In this document: positions 1-7,556 of the stretch, in pieces
How positions within the stretch are numbered: position 1 is the stretch's first letter
Layout: each line of letters begins with the position of its first letter
Assembly: GCA_004348925.1 (NCBI GenBank)
Contig: RCMX01000007.1
Location: forward strand, 144,126-208,125
Length of the DNA: 64,000 bases
Source: Actinomycetota bacterium
GTDB lineage: Bacteria > Actinomycetota > Coriobacteriia > Anaerosomatales > Anaerosomataceae
Direction of reading: 5' to 3'
Made by a program: the position numbers and the translations under genes
Notes under the pieces: model-generated
The model's database searches: none
What the model saw: the letters and a program-made list of their open reading frames with translations, nothing else
Told to the model about the DNA's origin: nothing

Positions 1-53
1 GCGGTAAGCGAAGCGATGGCGGGGCCTCCGGAGGAATCCGGGGCCCCGCTGGT
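1..53 (+). repeat. Hairpin repeat copy A (tail of M6-peptidase 3' repeat)
   Basis: The window opens inside a repeated GC hairpin. These 53 bases match 1960-2013 with one G missing, and the core matches 4266-4306. The stem arms are a GC-rich 7-8 bp inverted repeat around a TCCGGAGGAATCCG-type loop. At the other two copies the hairpin directly follows the stop of a peptidase gene fragment. It is probably the original transcription terminator of an M6-peptidase gene lying just upstream of this window (inference). Confidence 0.75.
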
Positions 54-87
54 TTGCGCCGTGAGACGTCTCTCGTACGGGAAAAGC

Positions 88-1164
88 CTAGCCCGCCCAA
101 TCCAGATGAACCTTGAGGTCGTTCATCTGGTTGTGAGGCACGACACCGTCCTTCTGCAGCCTGCCAACCACGATGCCGGGTGCCACGCCGAGCGACGCCG
201 CGAGAGCGGTCACCGTTGCCTTCGTGGGCCGCCCGCTCGTCCGGAAGTTGGCGTACGCGTCGGGTGGAATGAGCGTATCCGCCGCGAATGTGTCCGCACG
301 TTCCTCTGACGCGGGGTCCCGATCGAGGTCGCATGGTGTCGCCTGGCGTCGGTCGTCGAGCAGCAGATGGCCTACCTCATGGAAGAAGCTGAACCAAATC
401 TGGTCGTCGGTCTTGTACCGCAGACCGAGCACCACAACGGCCCTGCTGCGCGATACCCACCAGCTGGCAGCGTGACAGCGGGTCTTGGGTAGGTCTCGAA
501 TGAACACAACGGCGACACCGGCGGTCGCGCAACGCTCGCGCAGAAGCGACTGCCACGTACCCACTGGCTCTCTGCTGGCCGAGCGGAGATCGGCGACCAC
601 GCGTCGGAAGGCTGCTTCGCTGTATGGCTCGGTCTGCACGCGCTCGGCGGCGATCTCGCCTGCCCGCAGCCATGCGGTGATGGCTGGCGTGCTCGCGCTG
701 TACGCTGTGCTCATGCGCGCGGCCAGGCGCCGCGGTGCGCTCCAGTACTGCGTGTATGCGTCCACCGACGACACGCCGAAGAATCCAAGCAGATCGCCAG
801 GCCCAGCTTCACGTGCGATCCAGCCGTTCGCGGCCATCTCCTTGCGCGGGAACGATCCAGCCCACTCCGTCTGCGCCCCAAGTTCCAGTGACTGCGCCCT
901 TCTGGCGAGTGCGTCGCGATACTGAGATTCCGCACCGTTCCAGAAGGAGGATGGCACGCCGAGTACGCGCTCAAGCTCGATGGCCGTTTCGTGTGTGAGC
1001 GATGCCTTTCCGTTGATGAGTTGGCTCACAAACTTCTCGCTCTTGTCGAGCCGGGCGGCGAAGTCTGCTTGTGTAATGCTGCGCTCATCCAGGATTTCGC
1101 GGATGGTGTCACCCGGCGCTACCGGAGTATCCAGTTCCGGGATGTATCTGATGTCAGCTGCCAT
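88..1164 (-). CDS. higA: HigA-like antitoxin: XRE HTH fused to ImmA/IrrE (M78) metallopeptidase domain
   Basis: This 358-residue protein has an N-terminal XRE/HigA helix-turn-helix (about residues 17-75, with ITQADFAARL and KFVSQLINGKASL) and a C-terminal ImmA/IrrE-type domain with the zinc motif HEVGH near residue 260. Long HigA proteins with this fusion are known as antitoxins and autorepressors. It overlaps the upstream higB by 11 bases, the toxin-first order typical of higBA. It probably neutralises HigB and binds the paired palindromes before higB. A stand-alone regulator-protease role cannot be excluded, but the higB partner makes a TA pair likely. Confidence 0.85.
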   Translation of the reverse strand: MAADIRYIPELDTPVAPGDTIREILDERSITQADFAARLDKSEKFVSQLINGKASLTHETAIELERVLGVPSSFWNGAESQYRDALARRAQSLELGAQTEWAGSFPRKEMAANGWIAREAGPGDLLGFFGVSSVDAYTQYWSAPRRLAARMSTAYSASTPAITAWLRAGEIAAERVQTEPYSEAAFRRVVADLRSASREPVGTWQSLLRERCATAGVAVVFIRDLPKTRCHAASWWVSRSRAVVVLGLRYKTDDQIWFSFFHEVGHLLLDDRRQATPCDLDRDPASEERADTFAADTLIPPDAYANFRTSGRPTKATVTALAASLGVAPGIVVGRLQKDGVVPHNQMNDLKVHLDWAG

Positions 1165-1492
1165 GGTAGTCCGTCACCTCCAGAATCCGCACCGCCGTGA
1201 CCATCGCCCAATCGAGTCCGCCGTCTGGCTTGGCTGGTGGGGGATCGTGTGCGGGTTCAAACACGAGTCTCAGCCCCTTGGTCACATCCACCGCCAGTTG
1301 CCCGACGCGGTCGCCCTTCAGCTCATGGCAGTGGCCGGGGAGGGTCCGCATCGTTTCAAGATCTGCCGCTGCGCTTAGCTGCTGCAGACGTAAGGCCAGT
1401 GCCCGTGCGGCGTCCGGACCGAATGCGCGGACTCGCGCCTTCTCTGTTCCACAGGCGCCGCCGAGCTTCTTGGTTGCGAAGTAGACCTCCAC
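1154..1492 (-). CDS. higB: HigB-like RelE-superfamily toxin
   Basis: This 112-residue protein matches HigB-type killer proteins: an ELKGDRVGQLAVDV segment, then LRLVFEP, and a C-terminal VRILEVTDYH typical of HigB/RelE ribosome-dependent mRNA interferases. It is the first gene of a two-gene operon and overlaps higA. Its start lies about 20 bases downstream of two perfect palindromes, which fits autoregulation. The exact catalytic residues were not aligned. Confidence 0.82.
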   Translation of the reverse strand: MEVYFATKKLGGACGTEKARVRAFGPDAARALALRLQQLSAAADLETMRTLPGHCHELKGDRVGQLAVDVTKGLRLVFEPAHDPPPAKPDGGLDWAMVTAVRILEVTDYHGS

Positions 1493-1512
1493 ACGAGCCT
1501 CGTGTCATGAGT

Positions 1513-1557
1513 ATTTACCGTAGGGGTAATGCTACACCGATTTACCGATAAGGTAAA
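1513..1557. promoter_or_regulatory. Twin palindromic operator of higBA
   Basis: Two inverted repeats of the form TTACC-N5-GGTAA occur at 1515-1529 and 1541-1557; the second extends to TTTACC-GATAA-GGTAAA. Their centres are 27 bp apart, and they sit immediately upstream of higB. The pattern fits cooperative binding by the HigA HTH (inference). Confidence 0.75.
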
Positions 1558-1691
1558 GTAACGACCCGAGGCCGAGTATGCGGCAGCGGTCTGACATGAA
1601 CCAAGGGACAGAGCAGAACGGCGAAGCAGACACCCGGCATGCGCTCGACTCTCCCGGGAGGCGAGCCGGGAGGGGGGTGCATGGACCGCCG

Positions 1692-1949
1692 AGGCCGATA
1701 ACAACGCGAGCGTGCACCCCGGGCACGGATGCGCTGCCGCTCCACTACAACGGCAAGCTCTACCCGATCCCGAGCCTCTCGGCGGTGTCGGTCTTCGACA
1801 GCATGCTGTCGTACTACGACGCAAAGAACCCGACCGGCAGCGTGAAGACGCCGGTGACCGGCGCGAAGATCGAAGTGCTGGGGACGGGGACGGCGAGTGA
1901 CGGGGGAGTGTACATGGGCGTGCGGGTGATGGCGCCAAGCCTCGAGTAG
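1692..1949 (+). pseudogene. M6-type peptidase C-terminal fragment, copy B
   Basis: This is a remnant of the 3' end of an immune-inhibitor-A-like (M6) peptidase gene. From 1728 to the TAG at 1947-1949 it is about 97% identical to 4016-4243 by eye. An internal stretch of roughly 110 bp present in copy C (after the shared GTGCACCCCGGG) is deleted here. The reading frame is intact at the end (…GVRVMAPSLE then stop), unlike copy C. There is no catalytic domain and no plausible start, so it should not encode a working enzyme. It lies between the higBA operator and hairpin copy B. Confidence 0.8.
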
Positions 1950-1959
1950 CACGAGCGGG

Positions 1960-2013
1960 GCGGTAAGCGAAGCGATGGCGGGGCCTCCGGAGGAATCCGG
2001 GGGCCCCGCTGGT
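1960..2013 (+). repeat. Hairpin repeat copy B, terminator-like
   Basis: This nearly identical copy of bases 1-53 starts 11 bases after the stop of peptidase fragment B. Its stem arms GCGGGGCC (1978-1985) and GGCCCCGC (2002-2009) flank a loop rich in CCGG. No T-run follows. Together with fragment B it forms a direct repeat delimiting the nucleotidyltransferase cassette. Confidence 0.8.
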
Positions 2014-2021
2014 AGCACGCG

Positions 2022-3053
2022 CTAGCGTGGTTGAGCGAGCTGCGTCAGCAGGTGCGCGGTTGAGGTGACGATCTCCTCCGCGTGTCCAAGTACCGACTCT
2101 CCAGGGAACGCCTCTGGCTTGGGCAGCGGCAGCGCCAAGCCTTCGATCGGCAGCGCTGCGCGCAGCGTGGTGAGCGAGGAGCGGACGATCACGGATGCCT
2201 CGTACCGACTGTCCGCGGCGGCTGCCTCCGCGAGACTCCTCTGAATCGCGCCGAGTGCCGAGAACGCACGAGCCCAGTCTACATAGCGCGACGCCGAAGC
2301 AGGCTGCCAGCGCAGTGACTCGACCAGCCGATACTGGACGCTCTTGCCGTCCTCGAAGCGTTCGGCGAACCCGGCCACTGCGAGACCTGCAAGGTACTCC
2401 GACACCTGTCGCTGCGAGTAGTCAGTCCGAGTCGAAATGAGGCGTCCGTGCGCGTTGTCGTGCGTCCAGAGGTAGGCGAGAACCTCGGCCCTGACGCCGA
2501 TACCCACGAGTGCGCGGGCAGCGAGCCTAGCAAGGCAGGGACGCTCAAGGTGCGGCTTGTCTGACATCTGGCGCAGCCCAAGCGTCGGTCGCGTGAAGCC
2601 GTAAGACGCGAAGAAGGGATCGTGCTCACCGAACACGGGCAAGTCGTCGCCGCTTGCGCTCCAGAACAGGGATTGTGCCGAGTAGACCGCGCTTGACTCG
2701 CCAGCCTGCCACTCGTTCGAAAGGGGGGCCCACTTTGACCCGGTGCCGCGCTTGCGCATGAAATCGATGACGACGCGAGCGAGGCGCTGCTGGCCGGGCG
2801 CGCCGGTCCTCATAAGGCGTCGCAGTCGGGTGACGTCAAGAACGTCGCCGTTGAGAGCGAGCCAATCGAGGACCTCATCGAACAGCCGTGGGTCGAAGCG
2901 ACCCACGTCGAGAGTGGCCATGACGAGAGCCTCCGGGTCGATGATCGATGCGCCGCTACCACGCGTCCCAGACACTCCCAGGTCGGTCCATTGCGCCCAC
3001 AGGAGATCGAGCACGGACCTGCGCAGAGCGCTGCTAGTTGTCTCGAGTGACAT
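2022..3053 (-). CDS. Winged-helix partner protein of nucleotidyltransferase (putative TA component)
   Basis: I do not recognise a named family for this 343-residue protein. The central part (about residues 190-245, with YSQRQVSEYLAGLAVAGF and a following VQYRL strand) looks like an ArsR/MarR-style winged helix. Flanking regions are helical, with no membrane segment or enzyme motif. It overlaps the upstream nucleotidyltransferase gene by 20 bases, so the two are almost certainly co-transcribed. By analogy with AbiE/MNT systems it could be the antitoxin and repressor. The cassette is bounded on both sides by peptidase-end repeats, which suggests acquisition as a unit. Confidence 0.6.
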   Translation of the reverse strand: MSLETTSSALRRSVLDLLWAQWTDLGVSGTRGSGASIIDPEALVMATLDVGRFDPRLFDEVLDWLALNGDVLDVTRLRRLMRTGAPGQQRLARVVIDFMRKRGTGSKWAPLSNEWQAGESSAVYSAQSLFWSASGDDLPVFGEHDPFFASYGFTRPTLGLRQMSDKPHLERPCLARLAARALVGIGVRAEVLAYLWTHDNAHGRLISTRTDYSQRQVSEYLAGLAVAGFAERFEDGKSVQYRLVESLRWQPASASRYVDWARAFSALGAIQRSLAEAAAADSRYEASVIVRSSLTTLRAALPIEGLALPLPKPEAFPGESVLGHAEEIVTSTAHLLTQLAQPR

Positions 3054-3630
3054 ATGCCATCCCTAGATGCTCAAGCAGCTCGACGAGCTGCACCCGGAAA
3101 CCGTCGGAGTTGTCCTGCTCTTCAATCCACTTGAGCGCGAAGCGGACCTCATCAGCCGTGGGCTGAAGTGCCTCAAGATCCGTCAGATGCCGTCCCGAGA
3201 CGTCGGCCGCGGCATAGGTCTTGAAGCATATCTGGTCCAGGCGACCGGCGTAGTGCACGGTAAGCGCAGAACCGTAGCTGCGTGGCACGAGTCGGGTCGC
3301 GAAACCTTCAGGCAAGCCGTGATCGATGAGATCGGCCGGACCGGCGTTGATCCAACCTGGTTCGATCTGGAACTCGACAGCAACTGCAGCAGCGGCTTGA
3401 GCAAGAACCTGCGGGAGTGGCCGAGACTTTGATAGCGTCAGCGCCTGCGCTGACGTCTCCCCAACGGCAACGACGTCAACATCCTTCGTTGGGCGCGTGA
3501 TGAGACCGACGGCGTTAAGCGCGGCTCCACCGATAACGCATATCTCGATGTGTCCCGCGTTGCGCCGCCGGAGCTCGGCGTCAAGCGCGGTGAACAGTAT
3601 GTCCAGGTCTCTACCGGCTACAGTGATCAT
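3034..3630 (-). CDS. DUF6036/AbiEii-like nucleotidyltransferase (putative toxin)
   Basis: This protein of about 198 residues has the nucleotidyltransferase signature VIGGAALNAVGL, then TKDVDVV, corresponding to the GG and DxD metal-binding strands of minimal or AbiEii-like NTases. I prefer the ATG at 3630 because GGAG lies six bases ahead of it; an ATG at 3642 is also in frame. It is first in a two-gene operon with the winged-helix protein. Toxic NTases of this class modify tRNA in the characterised MenA/AbiEii systems; that role is inferred here, not seen. Confidence 0.68.
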   Translation of the reverse strand: MITVAGRDLDILFTALDAELRRRNAGHIEICVIGGAALNAVGLITRPTKDVDVVAVGETSAQALTLSKSRPLPQVLAQAAAAVAVEFQIEPGWINAGPADLIDHGLPEGFATRLVPRSYGSALTVHYAGRLDQICFKTYAAADVSGRHLTDLEALQPTADEVRFALKWIEEQDNSDGFRVQLVELLEHLGMAYVTRDN

Positions 3631-3656
3631 GCAGAACTCCATACGATAACGTGTAT

Positions 3657-3687
3657 GTAGTCAGTATGACTACACTAGAGTAGTTGT
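3657..3687. promoter_or_regulatory. Palindromic operator upstream of NTase cassette
   Basis: A perfect inverted repeat GTAGTC-AGTAT-GACTAC (3657-3673) is followed by an imperfect second half-site pair (GACTAC…GTAGTTGTC). The array lies about 30-60 bases before the NTase start and probably overlaps the promoter, consistent with autorepression by the winged-helix partner. Confidence 0.6.
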
Positions 3688-3800
3688 CAATGGGAGCGCT
3701 GCTCTGACTAGCGGAGCAGGCATCTCCCGGGCGACGAGCTAGTCTATCGTGCTGGTGGCGTGGCGTGGCTGGTGAGGTGAGGGAGACCCCTCCCCGGGGC

Positions 3801-4243
3801 AAGAACGCGATGCCGAACTGGGCCGAGCGCTTCCCGTATCAGGACGGCCTGCTCGTGTGGTACTGCGACACCTCGCAGGCCGACAACAACGCGAGCGTGC
3901 ACCCCGGGAGCGGCTTTGCGTTGCCGGTGGACGCGCACCCCAAGGCGCTTACGCGCAACGGGAAGAACCTGTGGCGCAACCGGATTCAGACGTACGACTC
4001 GACCTTCGGGCTTCAGGCGACCGATGCGCTGCCGCTCCACTACAACGGCAAGCTCTATCCGATCCCAAGCCTGTCGGCGGTGTCGGTCTTCGACAGCATG
4101 CTGTCGTACTACGACGCAAAGAACCCGACCGGCAGCGTGATAACGCCGGTGACCGGCGCGAAGATCGAAGTGCTGGGGACGGGGACGGCGAGTGACGGGG
4201 CGTGTACATGGGCGTGCGGGTGATGGCGCCAAGCCTCGAGTAG
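3801..4243 (+). pseudogene. M6-type peptidase C-terminal fragment, copy C
   Basis: This fragment encodes the last 140 or so residues of an immune-inhibitor-A-like M6 peptidase, including FPYQDGLLVWY, DTSQADNN and the VHPGSGF…LPVDAHP motif of that family's C-terminal region. Relative to copy B, one base is missing near 4198-4201, so the frame shifts and stops at 4223 rather than at the original TAG (4241-4243). It has no catalytic zinc motif. It is longer but more mutated than copy B, and so may be the older displaced gene end. Confidence 0.8.
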
Positions 4244-4265
4244 CGAGTATCGAGCGGCTAGGGAT

Positions 4266-4306
4266 GTGATGGCGGGGCCTCCGGAGGAATTCGGGGGCCC
4301 CGCTTG
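4266..4306 (+). repeat. Hairpin repeat copy C
   Basis: This is a third copy of the GC hairpin, with stem arms GCGGGGCC (4272-4279) and GGCCCCGC (4296-4303). The sequence between the peptidase stop and the hairpin differs from copies A and B, while the hairpin itself is conserved. It marks the left border of the NERD-HNH-DUF3883 operon. Confidence 0.75.
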
Positions 4307-4368
4307 GGTGTGGGTGCCAGATACTGGATTGCGCTACACTCTCCAGGGGCGTTCAGTGAGGGGGCGGT

Positions 4369-5382
4369 GTGGCGCGGATCATTGGGACTCCAGGAGAGAG
4401 TGCGGGCGTGCGTGGCGCGCTCTTCGTGATCGTGCCAATCTCCCTGACCATCCTCCTTGTCTTCTTGCCAGCGCTGTATGCATTGTCGATCGCCGCCCGA
4501 CGACAGGGTCTTGTTGGTCTTGCAATCACCGGGGTGGTTGTAGTTGTCGTATGGGGCTTCAACCGGAAGACCTTCGCGGAGCTCTGGGAGGGTGTGCGTG
4601 AGGGTCGCAACTTCCTGAAGGGTGCTCAGGGCGAAATCCTAGTCCACCAGGCACTTCGAGAGCTTTCCGAGGAGTACATCGTCTTCCACGACTTCCACCC
4701 GGTCGACGCCTCCGGCAAGCCAGCGCGGTGGAATGTCGACCACATCGTCATCGGACCGACGGGTATCTTCGTGCTCGACGCGAAGTACTACAGTAAGCCG
4801 CGCGTGTTCGCAGCCGAGAAGAACTCATTCAATCGGAAGAACGTGGCGCAGGTTCAGCGCAATGCGATGGAGCTCAAAGAGCGTTTAGTGAAGTGGTCTG
4901 GCGGCGAACTTACGAAGCTGTTCGTGGTGCCGGTGGTCGTCTATGCGCAGCCGGATGCCAGTCTGGAGAAGCTGAACGAGGGTGCGGTGCGAACGATTCC
5001 CCTCAGGCTGCTCCCGAAGGAAATCACATCACATACGGAGGGAGAGATCGACCGCGAGCGCGCGGGTCGTGTGGCGCGAGTGCTCTATTCGCAAATCGGT
5101 CGAGACCTGCAGTACGCGTTCAAGACGGAGTTCGACGCGTACGGGGAGCTCTCGCGGGCTGCTCGGTATGCGGCCAGGGATGCGAGACTGGTGGCGCAGG
5201 CGGCAGTGACGGCCGAGCAGGCAGTGACCGTGGTCGAAGAGCCACCAACGTCGTGCCCGAGGTGTGGCGGCGCGCTTGTGCGCAGGACCGCGCGGTTCGG
5301 CGAGCGGGCCGGGAAGCCGTTCTTGGGTTGCGAGAACTACAGCAAGACGGGGTGCCGGTTCGGGTGGAACCTGGAGGAGTAG
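4369..5382 (+). CDS. Membrane-anchored NERD nuclease-domain protein with topoisomerase-type zinc finger
   Basis: This 337-residue protein has two N-terminal hydrophobic helices (about residues 15-65), then a NERD (nuclease-related) domain at about 85-210 with WNVDHIVIGPTGIFVLDAK, the usual D…E/DxK core strand. It ends in a topoisomerase C4 zinc finger (CPRCGG…C…C, about 293-330). The start is GTG, preceded by GAGGGGG. It is first of three same-strand genes with gaps of 3 and 10 bases. NERD proteins occur in DNA processing and defence islands. A membrane-tethered DNA-sensing or cleaving role is inference. Confidence 0.8.
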   Translation: MARIIGTPGESAGVRGALFVIVPISLTILLVFLPALYALSIAARRQGLVGLAITGVVVVVVWGFNRKTFAELWEGVREGRNFLKGAQGEILVHQALRELSEEYIVFHDFHPVDASGKPARWNVDHIVIGPTGIFVLDAKYYSKPRVFAAEKNSFNRKNVAQVQRNAMELKERLVKWSGGELTKLFVVPVVVYAQPDASLEKLNEGAVRTIPLRLLPKEITSHTEGEIDRERAGRVARVLYSQIGRDLQYAFKTEFDAYGELSRAARYAARDARLVAQAAVTAEQAVTVVEEPPTSCPRCGGALVRRTARFGERAGKPFLGCENYSKTGCRFGWNLEE

Positions 5383-5385
5383 CCC

Positions 5386-6321
5386 ATGCGCGGGTTCATC
5401 GGCAATACCGATTATGACTGGTACCGGTTCCTGGCTTCACAGCCGAGCATCGATGAGGTTGACTTCTGGCAACCGTCGGCCAACTCGCACTTCCGTGCGC
5501 TCAAGCCTGGTGAGCCGTTCTTCTTCCGTCTCAAGGCGCCACACAATGCAATTGCGGGCTTTGGGTACTTCGCAAGTTTCAGCGTGCTGCCATCTTGGCT
5601 CGCGTGGGAGAGCTTCGGCGTCAAGAACGGCGCTCGTGACTTCGAGGAGATGCGGGCACGCATCGAGAAGTACCGCCGACGGAATGGCGCACCGGTCGCC
5701 GAGCGCCCGGGCGATTACCAAATCGGCTGCATCATGGTGGCGAGTCCAGTGTTCTTCCCTGAAGAGATGTGGGTGCGTGAGCCGCAGGGGTGGCAACCCA
5801 ACATCGTGCGCGGCCGCGGTCAGGATGTCACCACCGGTGAGGGTCTGCGTATCTTCACCGAGTGTCTCGATCGCGCGCAGTATCTTGGTGCTTCGCTGAT
5901 TGGCGCGGAGGATCGAGCTCAACGCTACGGAGGGCCGGTGTTCGTGGCACCACGGCTCGGGCAAGGCATCTTCCGCGTGTCGGTGCTCGACGCGTACGAG
6001 CGAGCGTGCGCAGTCACGGGTGAGCACTCGCTGCCGGTGCTTGAGGCGGCGCACATCATGCCGTATGCGTCCGGTGGCATGCACGAGGTCACCAATGGGC
6101 TGCTGCTCAGGAGTGACATTCACCGTCTGTTCGACCTGGGCTACGTGACGGTCACCCCCGAGTACAGCTTCCAGATCTCCGATGCCCTTGCAGAGGACTT
6201 CCACAACGGCAAGACATACTACGCCGAACGAGGGAAGCAGCTGCTTCTGCCAAAGGCAGAGGCGATGCGGCCGAGTCGAGAACTGCTAGCGTGGCACGGG
6301 GAAAGCGTGTGGAGAGGATGA
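5386..6321 (+). CDS. HNH endonuclease with N-terminal PUA/EVE-like domain
   Basis: This 311-residue protein has a C-terminal HNH_2-type nuclease at about 205-275: CAVTGEH, LEAAHIMPYASGG, then TNGLLLRSDIHRLFD, giving the His-Asn-His triad. The N-terminal 130 residues (HFRALKPGEPFFFRLK, IAGFGYF, F…SWLAWESFG) resemble PUA/EVE/ASCH-like modified-base readers placed before nucleases in modification-dependent restriction enzymes. It starts three bases after the NERD gene, so they are co-transcribed. Recognition of modified phage DNA is an inference from this architecture. Confidence 0.82.
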   Translation: MRGFIGNTDYDWYRFLASQPSIDEVDFWQPSANSHFRALKPGEPFFFRLKAPHNAIAGFGYFASFSVLPSWLAWESFGVKNGARDFEEMRARIEKYRRRNGAPVAERPGDYQIGCIMVASPVFFPEEMWVREPQGWQPNIVRGRGQDVTTGEGLRIFTECLDRAQYLGASLIGAEDRAQRYGGPVFVAPRLGQGIFRVSVLDAYERACAVTGEHSLPVLEAAHIMPYASGGMHEVTNGLLLRSDIHRLFDLGYVTVTPEYSFQISDALAEDFHNGKTYYAERGKQLLLPKAEAMRPSRELLAWHGESVWRG

Positions 6322-6331
6322 GTGAGTCCTG

Positions 6332-7180
6332 ATGCGGAGAGACTGGTCACAGACTGAGGTTGATGCGGTGGTCCAAGACTACTTCGCGATGCTGGACAAG
6401 CAGCTTAGGGGACTACCGTACGTCAAAGCGGAGCATCGACACGCGCTGATGAGCATGGTTGACGGACGAACCGAGAAGTCGATCGAGCGCAAGCACTCAA
6501 ACATCAGTGCTGTCCTAGTCGAGCTTGGCTATCCGTATCTCTCTGGCTACAAGCCGCTTCACAACTACCAAAGGATGCTTGTGGACGTAGTTGCCGCGAG
6601 ACTGTCAGACGATGCGGTCCTTGAGCAGTCGGTTGTGCATTCTGCGGATGCGCCGGCTGCTGTCCCCTCAGTGGAGGACTTGGTCTCGCGGCTCGTTGAC
6701 GCCCCGGCGCCATTCGTAGCTGCTGCTCCAGCTGTGCGGGAGGCCGCTGCACAGTGGAGAGTCAGACGGGGAGTAGACTACCTTCAACGTGAGGCAAGGA
6801 ATGCATCGCTGGGTCTCGCCGGCGAGCAGTTTGTCGTCAACTTTGAGAAGGCTCGACTGTTGGTGGCAGGCGCAGACCGCCTGGTCGACAAGGTGGAGCA
6901 CGTTGCCGCGACGCAGGGTGATGGGCTTGGCTATGACGTGCGTTCATACACTGTTGAGGGCGCGGATCTTCTGATTGAGGTAAAGACAACGGGTTACGGG
7001 ATGCTTACGCCGTTCTTCGTTTCCGTCAATGAGCTGAACGTCTCTCGCGCACGATTCACTGACTATGCGCTCTACCGACTGTTTGACTTCAGGAGTAATC
7101 CGCGACTCTTCGCAATCCGTGGGGCGATTGATGCGACCTGCTCACTTGAGCCCTCCCAATACGTCGCAAGAGTGGGCTGA
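6332..7180 (+). CDS. DUF3883 (NO VEIN C-terminal-like) protein, probable PD-(D/E)xK fold
   Basis: The C-terminal half of this 282-residue protein is a DUF3883 domain: LGLAGEQFVV, then GLGYDVRSY, LLIEVKTT and a final FFVSVNEL region. The spaced D…ExK pattern (YDV, IEVK) is that of restriction-like nucleases. The N-terminal 130 residues are helical and not recognised. It is the third gene of the NERD-HNH operon, ten bases after the HNH stop. DUF3883 recurs in defence islands, often next to helicases or nucleases, so it is probably an effector or DNA-recognition subunit of the same system. Confidence 0.75.
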   Translation: MRRDWSQTEVDAVVQDYFAMLDKQLRGLPYVKAEHRHALMSMVDGRTEKSIERKHSNISAVLVELGYPYLSGYKPLHNYQRMLVDVVAARLSDDAVLEQSVVHSADAPAAVPSVEDLVSRLVDAPAPFVAAAPAVREAAAQWRVRRGVDYLQREARNASLGLAGEQFVVNFEKARLLVAGADRLVDKVEHVAATQGDGLGYDVRSYTVEGADLLIEVKTTGYGMLTPFFVSVNELNVSRARFTDYALYRLFDFRSNPRLFAIRGAIDATCSLEPSQYVARVG

Positions 7181-7208
7181 CGCCCACTAAACCGGAGCAG
7201 TGATGGAC

Positions 7209-7556
7209 TCACAGCTCCGTGTACTTCCTTCTGCTGCCCTTCGCCTTCTCCGCGGGGTACTTCGCATCGTTCGCTGCGAGCTTTCTCTCGATAGCCGCTA
7301 TCGGATCGATTCCTGTGTCGTGCGCCAGCAGCAGCGTGTAAATCAGCACGTCGGCGATCTCCTCCTCGATCTCGCCGCGCCGTTTCTCCACGTCTTCAGC
7401 GATTGTCTCGTCGCTGCTCCACTGGAAGCACTCCAGTAGCTCGGCGGCCTCGATACTGATGCTCGCAGCTAGGTTCCTCGGCGAATGGAATTGCTTCCAG
7501 TCGCGCTCATCTCGGAATGCGACAATCTGGCGGGTAAGCTCTCCCAGCGTGTCCAT
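7209..7556 (-). CDS. MazG-like nucleotide pyrophosphohydrolase
   Basis: This 115-residue single-domain MazG/RS21-C6-type protein shows the helical metal-binding motif EAAELLE…W followed by EEIADVLIY, the ExxE…ExxD pattern of dNTP pyrophosphohydrolases. It is co-transcribed with, and translationally coupled to, the DUF2075 gene: the stop TGA and this ATG share one base. MazG next to DUF2075 proteins recurs in mobile and defence loci. It may deplete or clean nucleotides during phage attack, which is inference. Confidence 0.82.
   Translation of the reverse strand: MDTLGELTRQIVAFRDERDWKQFHSPRNLAASISIEAAELLECFQWSSDETIAEDVEKRRGEIEEEIADVLIYTLLLAHDTGIDPIAAIERKLAANDAKYPAEKAKGSRRKYTEL

Noticed and set aside
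4198-4223. Frameshift in peptidase fragment C as evidence of a programmed frameshift
   Set aside because: The fragment lacks a start and catalytic domain; the one-base loss is simple decay, or a sequencing error, rather than recoding.
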